Assembly: GCA_015680685.1 (NCBI GenBank)
Contig: MNCI01008903.1
Span: forward strand, 1-60,364
Reading direction: 5' to 3'
From: Gnetum montanum
Lineage: Eukaryota; Streptophyta; Gnetopsida; Gnetales; Gnetaceae
DNA length: 60,364 nt
Of the stretch, positions 21,902 through 34,229 are shown piece after piece. Below the pieces are notes generated by a model. The model ran no database searches, was not told the DNA's origin, and was given only the letters and a program-made list of their open reading frames with translations. Positions within the stretch are counted from its first letter, which is position 1, and the number at the start of each line of letters is the position of its first letter. The position numbers were made by a program, and so were the translations under genes.

Positions 21902-24900
21902 ATGGCACCAAAGCAATGTGGAGGAAAGAGCTGGAATCCTAGGATTCAAAAGGAAAACAAGTATGCTGGAACCTACAAGGAGTGCCTAGGCCTATCACCA
22001 TCTAATCTTCATCCATTTCCACTCCAAGGTAGGCAATTCTACTTGTTTTTGCTTTGGTTTCTAGCTATTTTTATTGCTTTCTTGTGTTTTTCCTACCACA
22101 TGTGTGGTCATTTTTTCCAAATCTACGTTGACAAAGGGGATAAAATAGAATTCTAACAAAATCCCCCTTATTATTTTGGCTATTTCTATGTGGATCTATG
22201 GTATTTTTGTTATCTTGGCTTTAGTAGATTCAATTTTTGAAAATAGGCTTGCTATTTTTATGCTTTTTTCCCAAAATTTGGGGGTAGGGCCATTTTCCTA
22301 GATCTAGACCAAAGTGTTTGTCAAAATTAATTCTCAACAAAATCCTACCCCATTATTTTGGTTTTTTTTCTAATGGGTATGAGTCATTCTAACTATTTTG
22401 GCTAATTCTTTAAGGCTATGTTAAGTTGGGTTTTAGCTTTTTACATTAAGAAAAAGCAAGCAATATTGTCTAGTTTTCTTAAGAAAATGGCTACATATTT
22501 TTGAAATTTAATTTTATGGGTTTGTAGCCCTATGTTTAAGCTTTATAATGGCTATTTTCTTGTTCAATTTGGCTTTGAAACGATTATGTTATGGTTGCTT
22601 TCCTAAGGTCATGTAGTTGGGTTCATTATGTCATTTTTAGATTTTCATGTGAATTCACAAATTTTTCTTAGTAAACAACAAGGGTTTTGGCTATTTTTTT
22701 TATTATGGCTAGGTGGACCTTAGCTTCAACTTTCCAATAGAAGTGGAATTACTCTAATTGGGTTAGAAATGAATTTTCATTAAGCTCATGTCAAAAGGGG
22801 TTTTGTGCCATTTTCATATTTTTATCCAAATTGGTGAATTTTCTCTACATAAAAAACAATGGTTTTGAATTTTTTTTTAAGCATAGGTACATAGGAATCA
22901 ATTTAAGCTTTCAAACACTATGGAATCACTTCATTTGGAGCTCAAAAATATTTTTGGAAAATTTTTTACCAACACCTCACAAAAAGGGGGTTAATTATGA
23001 TGGCTACAATTTTTGCTAGTTTTGTTCATGTTTCATATAAAAACAATTATGTTTTCTTGTTTCTAATGGCTATGGTTAAAAGATTCATGATTTTAGGATT
23101 CCTTCTATGATGGAATTATTAAAATCAGAGCTTAGATAAATTTTTCATAAATTTTTTGTTATGGTTGTATCATGGTTGTAGTACTTTACCCCTTTGGGGA
23201 TGGATGTAGTTGACATGCTTAGAGATTACTCTTGTCAACCTCCATGATGACTAAATATGTAAAACTTATGTTTTAAATTTTTTTTAAAGAAAAGTAAAGG
23301 CTTTTGCTATTTTTAGTAGGCATTTTTCTTTTGCTATATGCTTTTTGTTTCCTAAGTTTTAATGCTTTTTCTAAGTTTATGCATGGTTTAATCTAAAGCT
23401 TAATCCCAGCTATAATGTTTTGGCTATACTATTTTGGCTATGAAATCAAAGGTTATGAAAGGTTATAACAATGCTCTTTTGTGGAATTTCTTAAGCTAAC
23501 TTGAATAAACACCTTAGAGTTTTTTAAAGGGGCTAATTTCACCCTTGACTAGGATGTTTTTAAAAAACTTGTTAAGAAATTCTAAGTGGTCATAATGCTT
23601 TTGCTTTGCTTCATGTAGGGTCTACTTGAAGCCCATACTCATTATTGTAGAGTTGGTGGGCATTTTATGCTATATTGGCCACCCCAAGGCTAATACTCCA
23701 CTCCTTGACATGCCATTGGGGAAGGCTTCACTATGGTTCTAGCCTAGAACAAGGGAATTCCTTGCCTACATTCTACAAAACTTTAGTGTGATGCTATGGT
23801 CACATTTATCTATAGATGTGGTTGGGGCCATAGTGGTGACTTTTTTGCCTTGGGCATCTAGTCTAATTGTCAAGTTTATCACTAACAATCTACCTCCTAG
23901 GACATCAAGGGAATTAGCATATGCAATAAGCCAACATTACCTTATGGAGATTTGGATGATTTCAAAGTATAGTTAGTATAATGTTGATAATACTTTGATG
24001 ATCACATATCAAGCCCACACATTATTCGAGAACTTGCCTAGCACCATGTATCACCTACCTAGGTAAGCTTAGTTGTTATAGTGTTTTTTATGACTTTATT
24101 GGCTTTATTGGCTACTTTTCCTAACTTTGTTGATTTTATGAACTTCTTGTAGATATCAAGTCAATGATCAAGGTTTGATCATTAACAATCAAACCTTAGT
24201 AGTGGGTCAAACTATCCTAGATGAATTTTCCAAGGGCCCCCAAATTATAACTATTATGTATTAATAGTTAAAAGGAGACTTTGATGCATACACTACAAGG
24301 TTCAACCATGTATACAAGAAGTGTAAGGATGATGGGATGATACACAACTAGTGGGTACACTCCACTAACTCCATGGACTAGACCCTTGTAGCTAAGGCCT
24401 CCACTGAAACCACACTAAAGAAGAATAAGAAAGGTAAACATAAAGGCTATAGCTTATAATGTTTTATGGTTATAAAAACTCCAAGTGTTCTATTGCTTTG
24501 ACTAGTTGTTGATGCTAAACTTTGATTGTTGCCTTGAAGGACCTTCCACTTCTGCTAATGTCATAATACCACTTTTAGAAGCACATCATGAGGATATCCT
24601 CATCCTGAAGTTTGGGGAGGTGATTCCAACACAAGAGTGGCTGAGGGGATAGGCTCTTGGGTACATTCAAGCAAACATCTAGCATGCAAGTTTGGTTGAT
24701 GTATTTATGGAACCTATCCCTTCCATCCTTACCATGAAAATCTTGCATGTCATGAACTCCTTTGATGAGAAGGCTGGTTATTTTAGCACCATCATCTGGG
24801 GTGTGAAGGTTAACATGGACATTGATGAGGGCCTCTTTTGTAACTTATTTGGTATCCCTACTAATGGGGCAAAGGTTTCCACTAGGATAGTGAAGGAATC

Positions 24901-27218
24901 AATCCATCATGAGGAAGTTTTGAATTGGCTTGGTGCCAACATGGGCCACTCTAGAATTTCCATGGATAGCTCCATGAGCCCAGATGCAAAGGAATCATAT
25001 CCTTTGCTCAATTCTCATGCATTTCCTAAACTATTATCACAAAAATAGTAACTATCATCACACAAGATTGGACCTTTAAGAAGATCCTAATGGGTGGCAC
25101 TAGGTTCAACTAGATGGCTACGTTGGCTACTAGCTTTACGAGAAGATCCTTGGACTCTACATGAATACTTCTACAATAAACCACATGTAGTTTGCATTCT
25201 TTGTGGGTTATTTAAAGAGGTTTGTAGAGTTTCTTGTGATGTATAGTAATGGGCAACGAGTTCCCCAAGATTCAAGCCAACTTTCTAAGCCTTGGATAAA
25301 GCACATTTATCCAATGTTGTAGGCCCAAAAACCACTAGAGGAGATGGATGATACCTTGTCTATCACCACCAAGGACCTTAACATAAGGTAGTGTGAGTTC
25401 CCTAATAGCATAGATGATGAGGAGCCTCTCACATTCCCAATGAGCATCCTAGAGGGCAGACAATGATGTAGGGAGGTAGAAGGGGTAACTAGAGAGAAAC
25501 TCAAGAGGCCCAAGGAGGAAGAACCACCAACATTAGACCAACCTACCCTAAAGAAGCTTAAGTTTAAGCTTAAGCCATTTTAAGTTTAAGCTTTAGCAAG
25601 TATTCATAGGTATGCTTTGTTTAATTTTTGCTATTTTATGTTTTAAAGTTTATGGCTATGTTATGGTTTCATGTGTTAACCAGTTTTCTATGTGTTATGG
25701 TTGTAGACAAACATTAGGTTATGGTAGCCCAAGCTACCATGAAGGAAGAGCAAAGGTGTGTAGAAGAGGTACTCCTAAAGCAACCTAAGGTTGAAGGGTT
25801 TGCCTATGTAGATATAAGTGATCTAAACACCTTGTTCAATGAGGCAATGTCAGGCACATCCCCCATCATCATTCCACGGGAAGAGGAGGAGGAGCCAAGT
25901 ATGCCCATGCTTTTGTTATATCTTATGGCTTAATTTTGGTGTTCATCCTAACCATTCAATGATTGTTATGTTTATAGTAGTTCCTCAGTTACCAATGCAA
26001 GCCCATGTCCCTAAGTTTTGTATAAAACCATGGGTCAAGACTCCAAACAAGGTGGAGTTCATGTGTGGAATTGCTAAGGACATCATTGATCAATTGCAAT
26101 AGGTTGCACTCAAGGTAGGTAAGGACTTTGTTTTATGTGCCTTAGATGTTTGGCTATGTCATAGTCTATGTTTGTGTTATGGCTGTTTTAGGTTGTACAT
26201 TATTTTTATGGTTGTATTTCATGCTTGTGTAGTGCCTTCTATAGAGTGGGACCCCAACAGAGACCTGGAGATTGACTTCTTACCTAGGCTTTCATTTGAT
26301 GTATCTAGTATACCCTTGAAGTTGTATAAGGCTACTATTGATCTAGCAATGTCATGTGCAAAAACTTCATGGGAGCTATAGAGGTCCAACAAATCCCTAT
26401 GAGAGGAAGTTATAGCCTTAAGGAAGAATACTCAATGACAAGAGGAGACGATCGAAGATCTCCAAGACCACAAGGCATTTGTGGAAGCCCAAGTGGTTAA
26501 CTCAAGAGAATTACAAACCAAGGAGATTACATGAACTCATTACTAGCATACCATTCAAGGTAAAGTAGCAGTTTTACAAGATATAGTAAAACAATAGATG
26601 CAGATGGACCTCATCTCTCAAAACATTGAGGATTGGAAAGATCACTATGCTTGGGTCCTAGAGTGGGGTAAGAAACAAAAGGTCCATAAGAAATAATACA
26701 AGGTGGATCATAGGACCTACCTCAAGTGGCTTAAGAAGGAGTTGGTTGAACAGTGCAAGAGAGAGTTGTTCATTTAGGGGATCCAAGGAGAAAGTTCTTA
26801 TTAACTTTTTAAGAGTGCTCTTAGGGTGGATCAATCCTCTACTCCTCAAATTACCACTATGATAAGTGAGACCTCTATGGCTACTATCACCTGGGAGACA
26901 CCTACTTGAACAATGATGAATATGACTAGAACCCTTTTTGGCATTGATCTTGGGGATGTTGACTAGGTCAACATGATGAAGGACCAAATCCTCCATCATT
27001 TAGAGGAAGGCCTTCCACATATACCCCTAGAAGTTATAGAGTCAGAATCCCCACAGGTTTAATGTATTTTATGTTTTAATTTTTGTTATGAATTATGGTT
27101 TTGGCTAGTGGTCACTAATTAGCTATGTATTATTGTATTTTAGGCATCAAGAGACATTAGCAACTCCAATAGTGAGGGTGGAGATGATCCACCACTTCCT
27201 CCTCTAGATACCCCGTAG
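21902..27218 (+). pseudogene. Unit B antisense captured gene: FCP1/NIF-like exon plus unknown exons
   Basis: Second, diverged copy of the gene at 3755-8476. Exons: possible first exon 21902-22028 (MAPKQCGGKSW, donor GTAGGC; its phase is off by one), then 23619-24062, 24153-24433, 24540-25609, 25707-25898, 25978-26114, 26233-27056 and 27144-27218 (stop TAG). Exon 23619-24062 (444 bases; 438 in A) has KPILIIVELVGILC where HAD phosphatases of the FCP1/NIF family have their catalytic Asp strand, then REFLAYILQNFSVMLWSH and NTLMITYQ in place of N-T-L-x-I-D-D. Both copies share the Asp-to-Glu-Leu-Val change, so it predates their split. The exon at 24540 holds a 118-residue open stretch with GVKVNMDIDEGLFCNLFGIP, similar to plant transposon-associated proteins. 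Exon 26233-27056 looks coiled-coil. Stops interrupt most exons. The distance from exon 23619 to the stop is 3600 bases, identical to copy A. Confidence 0.6.
22029..23618. other. Long AT-rich spacer, possibly first intron of unit B gene
   Basis: About 1.6 kb with no coding signal, rich in TTTTGGCTATTTT-like words that recur irregularly. It opens GTAGGC after a candidate first exon and closes TTCATGTAG before a well-supported exon. Confidence 0.4.
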
Positions 27219-27529
27219 CATCCTCCATCTACCTCTTGTTGGCTATTCATTTTTGTTTTTATGTTGATGGCTATCGTTAGCCAAGACTATGTTATAAATT
27301 ATTGTTATTATTTTTTGACATTTTTGTCGCATAGTGTGGTCATGGCTATGTATGCTATGAACACTTTAAATTTAAATTTAAAATTTTGGTTTTCTTTTTG
27401 GTTATCTATATTGTTGTAGTAAGCATTGTAAATGTTGTGACTGGCTACATTGAGGTTTTTGGCTTCAAAATTAAGTGGCTAATTGATGCAATAATAGGCT
27501 AAACAAAAAATATAATAAAAATAATGTTT
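27219..27529. other. 3' spacer of unit B gene
   Basis: AT-rich, no gene. Contains TTTAAATTTAAATTTAAAATTTT at 27367-27388 and an AATAATAGGC-containing stretch, plausibly the 3' untranslated region of the antisense gene. Confidence 0.3.
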
Positions 27530-27880
27530 GCCAATTTTAGGCCATGGCGGGCATAGGTTGTATTATTTTGCCATTTTAAGATCATGGTAGATGATGTTGC
27601 TTTATGGTTACATTGCTAGTTTAAGGCCATGCTGGATCATGTTGTGTGATTATCTTTGCCAGTTTAAGGCCATGGTAGGCCATGTTATGTTGTGGTTACT
27701 TTACCAATTTTAGTTCATGGGAGGCCATATTGCATTGTTTTGGTAGATGTTGCTAGTTTAAGGCCATGGGAAGTCATGTTGTGTTGTCTTTGCTAGTTTA
27801 AGGCCATGGAGAGCCATGTTGCTAGTTTAAAGTCTTAGTGGACTGTAATTTTGCTAGTTTAAGGCCATGGAAAGCTTTGT
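27530..27880. repeat. GCTAGTTTAAGGCCATGG array of unit B
   Basis: About eight units with the core GCTAGTTTAAGGCCATGG and a following half like GAGGCCATGTTG, spaced 35-60 bases. Same core as 8640-9030 and same location between the antisense gene stop and the protease stop. Unit length differs (28 bases in A), so the array has been rebuilt in at least one copy. Confidence 0.85.
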
Positions 27881-28057
27881 TTAAAAAAAGAGGCTTATAC
27901 CTACTATTTTATGTTCTAAAGTGTTTGAAACTTTTCAATGTTTATAACATGAGAAAGGTTGTAATAAATAGGCAAAATGCAAAGTAGAAACATAGGCTAC
28001 ATGCATAGATAGTAAAAAAAATTACATAAAAAAAGTATAAAAAATTAGGCTACATCG

Positions 28058-28760
28058 CTATTGATGCATCTGGTTATAGGAGCATGGGATGAAAAGGTTA
28101 AACTGAACATTACTTGTGTAGATTCTTCCTAATCTTTGCAAGATTAAGGAATGAGTAAGGTCTAATCTTCACAAGCTTATATTCACCATTCCCTTCACTG
28201 ATGATGTTGAAAGGAAGTTCATCCCATAACACATCATGTTTCTTATCATTGTCATCATTGGCTTTCTTGGGTTATTGAGTTTCATGGCTAGGAGCTTCTT
28301 CTTGAAGCTTCATTTTAGATTCCTACTCTATGTCCACATTGTTGATAGCCAAGGGAATCACATTATCACCATGAATGATGATTTCACCTCCCTCATAAGA
28401 AAGGTGAATTTCTTAATGGATGGGAGAGGACACAACTCACAATTGATTCAACTATAGTTTTTCTAGGATAAGGTTGAACCTTGATGTCTTCTCCACCACC
28501 AAGAAGTTGAGTGTTGTGGGGAATTACTCTCCTGAAACAAAGTCTAAGGTGATAGACCCCTTGACAACAATCCTTGATCCATTGAAGGATTTGAAAGCTA
28601 CAGTTGATGTAGGCTGTATTTTCTCAATTAGGCCCAAGCACTCTACAGTGGTACATGGGATGCTGTTGGCTATGGCTCCATCATCAACATGCACCCAATG
28701 TACTTTCAACTACCATTCCCCTATGGTTATGAATAGAGGAACCCTAGTTACTTTGTCATT
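28058..28760 (-). pseudogene. Aspartic protease of unit B with C-terminal extension
   Basis: The reverse strand shows VHWVHVDDGAIANSIP (28709 downward) and the FNGSRIVVKG-like strand, matching copy A closely. The extension contains DNVIPLAINNVDIE and a tail ending NQMHQ before a stop at 28058. Two or more stops lie inside. As in copy A, the frame ends just before the GCTAGTTTAAGG array and no reverse transcriptase follows. Confidence 0.75.
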
Positions 28761-31734
28761 TTGGGGATTAACCTTAATTTTGCTATTGCAACTTCTCCTC
28801 CCTTGGTGAGGGAGGAACCATCACTACATGGATGGCTTCCTCATCAATAGGGATGTCCTCACTAATGGGGATGGAAGTCAACATTTTGACTAATGCCTCA
28901 CAATGTGTGGTAGAAGTCATGATCAGGTCATATAAGCTCAAAGTTGTATTCTTTTGCTTGAGGAATTACCTGATTTGGTCCATTGCACTAAGGAAGTTTT
29001 TATTGTTGGTCATCAGCTTATCATCCTAGTTATGCTTGACTTCCTCCATGTGCTCCAAAATGTGAACTTTAGCCTTTGGTTGTGGTTGTTGATGCTTTTC
29101 TCATTCTTCTAGCTATGGGCTTTAGGATCCTCCTATGGCCTATTGTTTGAAGGAGACTAGGTAGAGAAGGTCATGGGTACAACTAATATGGAAGTGGGTT
29201 TTAGTGGGTCCACTTCATTTTGTGCCTCTATCTACTTGTCATCCTTGCTACTAGGTTTTTACTTATGCTTCTTCTTTTTGCTTAGTTGAAGTTTTCTAGT
29301 TGTTCGTCATTAGTTGTAAAAAAGAGGCAATAGCATTACCCACCACAGAAGGTCATTGGATAGTAGGTTGGACTATGGTTAGTTGAATTATTTTAGACTA
29401 AGGAATCTTGATTAGAAAAGATTCCTTCAGAGGCATTCATGATGGTACTCTTATGAAAAAGGGGGATCTTGAGCTGGTGGAAGCTAAAGAAGCCCTTTCA
29501 TCACAAGGGTGTACTTGGATCATGAATGGTCCTCTTGAGGATCTTCGATCATCATCAATGTTGAATGTTGAAATAACATAAGAGTTTTCATTAGCATTCA
29601 ATGGATCCTTGTAGTCCTACATCAACTAATTTTATGGCCAAACTAGGTTGGAAGCATATAATACTAGCTCCCTCCTATCTATCATCCTTTGCAAGTCATT
29701 CTTCAATGTGAGGCAAAAGTCTATGTCATGACCAGGCAATTGGTGATAATGGTAGAAGTGGTCTAACTTGAAGTACCTAGGTAGATGTGGGTCATCTCTT
29801 GTTGCTCTAGTGGTGTCTTTGGCTATTTCACAAAGCCTATCATGCTTCTTTGAGGAAGATTTAGACATATATTTGTATTTAATATAGCCACTTGTCAAAA
29901 GTTGATCTAATAACTTTGATGGTTTTAATGCTAGCGTAGTGTATTTGGACCTATCCTTTTTTTCAAAATTAGGTCTAGTTTTTTTCAATGTAGTGGCCCT
30001 AGAGATTGATGGTTGCCTATTGTAATCATTAGTTGAAGCCATGGGTGGGTTGGTCCCTTGGCCCTAGGTTTTTGGTCTTTGTTTCTTTGGCTAAAATTGC
30101 TACAGTCATATTGTTTTGTTTTCCTTTCTCTTTATCTCTATGTATATGCTGATTTTTATATGCTACATAAGCCATATCATGATTGGTCTCCATAGCATCT
30201 TCTATATTCTTGGTTTGGAAAAATGCTTAGCTAATGGACCATGAGTCAAGGTAGTAGAACTTGGACTTTATAAAGTTGTTCATTGACGCCTTGAATATGG
30301 CTAAAAGATGGGCTTTAGCTATAGGCTTTGATATTTCATTCAATAGTCCATTCCACTATTGAATGACCTTCTACATAGGTTCTAAGGATCCCTACTTAAT
30401 CCTCATGAGTTGATCAAGTGTGGTGTTAGGCTTCAAGTTATAGTTGAAGTAGTTGACGAACTAAGCTATCAAGTCCTCTAGAGAGGATATATGGATCCTC
30501 TAAGTAAGGCATGGTACTAATCAAGTGATTTTCCAATCAAGGACATGGGAAAAATCCTCATGATGGTATGAGGCCATGGCTATAAGAGCAAACACTTGGA
30601 TCTGAAGGTTATAAGGTGAGCATTAGGATCACCTTCTCTGTTGTATTTGCTAAACTAGGGAATAGGAACACCAAGAGAAAGCTTCAAGGGTGGGACCACA
30701 AGACTAATGGAATCATCCTAATAGAAGTTCATAATCTTGATAGTTTGTGAAGTAGAGGCTTTAAGCCTCTTCAACTCCTCCATTAGGTCTTGCATAATCT
30801 GAAAGGCTTAATCTAGACCTTGTGATGGCCCTATTGGTTGTGGGGTTTGCACATATGGTTGCGGCATCTGTTGTGAGGCCTATGGCCTCGCTATGGGTTG
30901 TAGGATGGAAGAAAGAGGTTGTGTCATGGTTGTAGCATATGGGCAAAACAAGGAAAAGGATGTTTGTGTTGGTACTTGAGGCACAAATAGGATAAAGAGG
31001 ATGTGTGATCCTTGAGTTGCTTGGGGATTCATGATGGATCCCACACAGGTAGTTAATGTATTTTTTGTGGTGAAAACCACTGTCAATAGTTGTATGGATC
31101 GAAACTATGTGGTAAATAGCATAGATGGGTTATAGGTCATAGTTTATGGTATCGATTGAGTTTGATGCATGGCTATGATCAGTGTGGGATCAATTTTAGT
31201 AAGGTATGAGGAAGTGGTATATGGTGGCACCATGCCCATGAAGAAAACAAAGGCATTAGAGAATGGTGCTATGACCTTGAGGGATGTTTATTGGAACAAT
31301 CCTTCCAAGATGTTTTTGGGCTCAAATTCTACACTAAATGCATCTTCCTCTTCCTATTCTTCCTTTGAGTTATGTTTGTCCTCTTCCTTATCCATCTCAA
31401 TCAATTAGGCTAGGATACCCACATAGATATCAATTAGAGGTGTTTGGTTATAGGGGCAAGATGTACTCCTTACCATTATGGTAGATGAGTTTGAACTCCC
31501 TTTTGGCTTCTTCTTCCAAACATGGAATCAAGATGCTAGCTTATATTATGGCACAAATGAAGTTATATCAATCTTCATTTATGACTACAAAATTAGAACT
31601 CTTTTCCCTACCCTCAAAGATTTCCTGCATTCAATGATAGTAGGATCTTTGGGATCATAGACCCTCATGGCTTGTTGGCTAGGACCTTCACCAATGAAGG
31701 TGAGGGGAAACTTGGTAGATTGCTGGAAAGACAT
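28761..31734 (-). pseudogene. Gag of unit B (Ty3/Gypsy, Tat-like), decayed
   Basis: Likely start ATG at 31734 (MSFQQSTKFPLTF). The capsid-like core reads from about 30680 to 30100 with FSKYNREGDPNAHL near its start, collinear with copy A. A 136-residue open stretch at 30042-29632 holds the His/Cys box FYHYHQLPGHDIDFC, in which the first Cys of the usual C-x-x-H...G-H...C pattern is not obvious. Stops and frameshifts interrupt the rest. Gag and protease are in the usual order on the minus strand. Confidence 0.75.
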
Positions 31735-32739
31735 TGTTATTTTATCAAAAATGACTTAAAACAAGCTATAAAAGGTAAAAAAAAATAGAAGTAAATACCA
31801 ACAAGTAAAACTTAAAAATGGTCAAAGGAAGAAAACATAGCTGAAAATGAAACACTTTCTATAATTAGAAAGTTGGGGTAATGGGGGTTTACCCATTTAA
31901 CAAAAATAGAAAGCTGGGAACATTGGTGTCAAGCCTCATGCACACTAGCCTTTCCAATATGCTAGGTATGCTAGGGGAAAAAAGAAAGGGGATGAGATTA
32001 TGGAAATCTCACACCTTCTAATCCAACGTTGGTTGAGGGGGAAAGGCCTAAAATCAAAATGGAAAGTTGGTAACAAGCTTCATTAACACTAGTCCACTAA
32101 CTATCTCTATGTTAGGTATGGCAAGGGGGGAAGAAAGAGGGTGAGATGATGGGAATATCATGCCTTCTAATCCAACATTGATGGGAAGAAAGGCTGAAAA
32201 CCAAAGTGGAAAGTTGATGTTTTCTCCACTAAAACTAGTTTTGGCAGGCCATCAATTTTCTTAGCTAGGAAAAATGGGGGAAAAGCCTACTTCTAGAAGT
32301 TTGATGATTTCTAGAAGGGTTGCACTACCCACATTGGCAACTAGAAAAATTGGTAGCAAAAAGGAAAAAGAGGGGAAATGTTTCAACATTGGCCTTGGGC
32401 TAAAAAATTCACATAAACTACTATGAAAAATCACCCACCAACCACCTGCAACCTCCACACTATAATTTCGTTCATAGGGGGGAAGAGGCGATATTGATTT
32501 TTTAAAGGTTTTCATGGGATGCCAACATTGGCCTTAAAATTCATAGTAGCTGTTATGAAAATCTTGAAAATCCAAACACATACAACTTCCATGTTGGGCT
32601 TCGATTGTAGGGGGATGGGTTGCAACCTTTGTTTGATACAAAGATTCAAAGCTTTTGAAGTAACAAATCACAAATTCTAGGATGGTAGGCAACATTGGCA
32701 ATGATGGTCATAGGATTGGACATAGAAATCAGGCGGAGG
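31735..32739. repeat. Leader of unit B with ~150-bp tandem duplication
   Basis: No gene. Two units of about 150 bases begin near 31909 and 32060. Each contains GAAAG(C/T)TGG, a CACTAG(C/T)CC word, TAGGTATG and TCTAATCCAAC. A partial third unit follows 32205. It lies between the proposed gag start and the leader block shared with unit A. Confidence 0.6.
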
Positions 32740-32960
32740 CCCTCCTTCAAACACCAAGAAAACTGTTACAACAGGAAAAATTGATCATCAGAGAAATCGA
32801 TGGATCTAGTGCAACAGCCTCAACCCCAAATCCCCAGGGCCTTCAAAAAAATGAGATGTAGGGTGCCTTGGCTAGTTTAGTAGATCAACCAAGGACTTAT
32901 GAAATGCAAAAATGAATGATGCAAATAATAATGAAAAAAATTATAGATCTATAAAATAGA
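32740..32960 (-). repeat. Leader block shared with unit A
   Basis: Collinear counterpart of 13381-13620, including AGCCTCAACCCCAAATCC and TAGATCAACCAAGGACTTA. It marks the 5' end of the unit B internal region on the minus strand. Confidence 0.55.
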
Positions 32961-34229
32961 AAAACAAATGTAGACTGCACACAAAAAATGAAACTTTAAA
33001 ACTTTAATAAAATAATAAAGGAAGAGTTTTAGAAATGTGTACAATAAATGCCCATGAGAGCAAAGGGAGTTCATTGGTGCTAGAGTTCAAAGCCCATTGA
33101 AACTGATGCAATCTGCTCCATGATCCAAGTTCTAAGTCACTCTTGATGCTTTTGAACTTTCTTTGCTACAACCTCATATCTACAAATTGGGTCATTGCTG
33201 GTGGGTGAGAAAAGTGGGGGATCTAGCTACCAAAGTGCTCCATGCTAGGGGCTGGAAATCCTAAGAATGCAACATTGACACCAAAAACCCACAAGTCTCA
33301 TGGGGGGTTGCAAAGAAGGTTTGTAGGGTTATAATACTTCCATGTTGGGGTTTAAGAGAATGTAAGTGTGGGAACTTGCAACAAACTATGAAAGTGTGTA
33401 TGTGCTAAAAGTTGTTGAACCAATGCCAATAGTAATGAATTGCCAAAAGTGTAGAACCTCTAAATGGTATTTGAGGTTGGTTTTTATAGTCTTTAGGTCA
33501 TGAATGGGGCTACAAAATGGCTGTGATTAGGCTATAATTTGGTTGTGAAATGGCTGCAAATTGGTTATAATTTGGCTACAAATTTCTGTCTCATATAGGT
33601 GAGATGGATGCCCAAATTTGGGGGGTTACTATACATAGTAAGTGATTTCTTCCCATGGTCATTCTTGTTTACTAGAAATAGTAATGGAAGCACACCTTCT
33701 ACATTGAAGATAGATCTTTCATGATGAGCCTTTTGCCATCCTTATTAGAGTGGTTGGTCAACAATGAAGTGTATGGAATGTTGAAATTTGGCTTTTGTGG
33801 CTTCCACGCTAGGGGCATGTAGTTTTCACATTGAGGGGTAAAGTTTCCAAGCTGAGGGGAAACCCCCGACTCCTCCATGCTAGGGGTAGGTGAGATTTAT
33901 TCCCTATAAGTGTTTCCAGTGTAAAAAAAATGTAAATCCCTCCCTCTCCCCCCTCCCTAATCAAATTGCATTTTTGGCATTCTAAAAGGCAATTTTGAGC
34001 CTCCCAAGCCAACAGATAGACACTAGGTGACTTTTTTCACTTGGGAAATGAGGCCTTGATCACCTATGAGGCATTTTTCAACCCCAAAAGTATGGAATAT
34101 GTGAGATTTCCCTCCATGGGTTACAATCTTCACATTTATAATGAAGTTTTGCCTCAGGTTTCATGGGGTGAAAGCTACATGATGGAAATTGGCTATGACA
34201 TACAAAATTTTGTGGTGTTTCACTACCAA
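32961..34229 (-). repeat. Probable 5' LTR of unit B
   Basis: Located where the 5' LTR of the minus-strand unit B should be. The minus strand reads CCTAAAGACTATAAAAACC near 33478-33497, a good TATA box. The end near 33800-33930 has repeated words CCACGCTAGGGGCATG, AAGCTGAGGGG and CCATGCTAGGGG, similar in style to the 190-bp array cores. Exact ends are not resolved. The right end abuts the truncated element at about 34230. Confidence 0.4.
33478..33497 (-). promoter_or_regulatory. Candidate TATA box of unit B LTR
   Basis: GACTATAAAAACC on the minus strand, correctly oriented for gag-protease of unit B. Confidence 0.4.
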
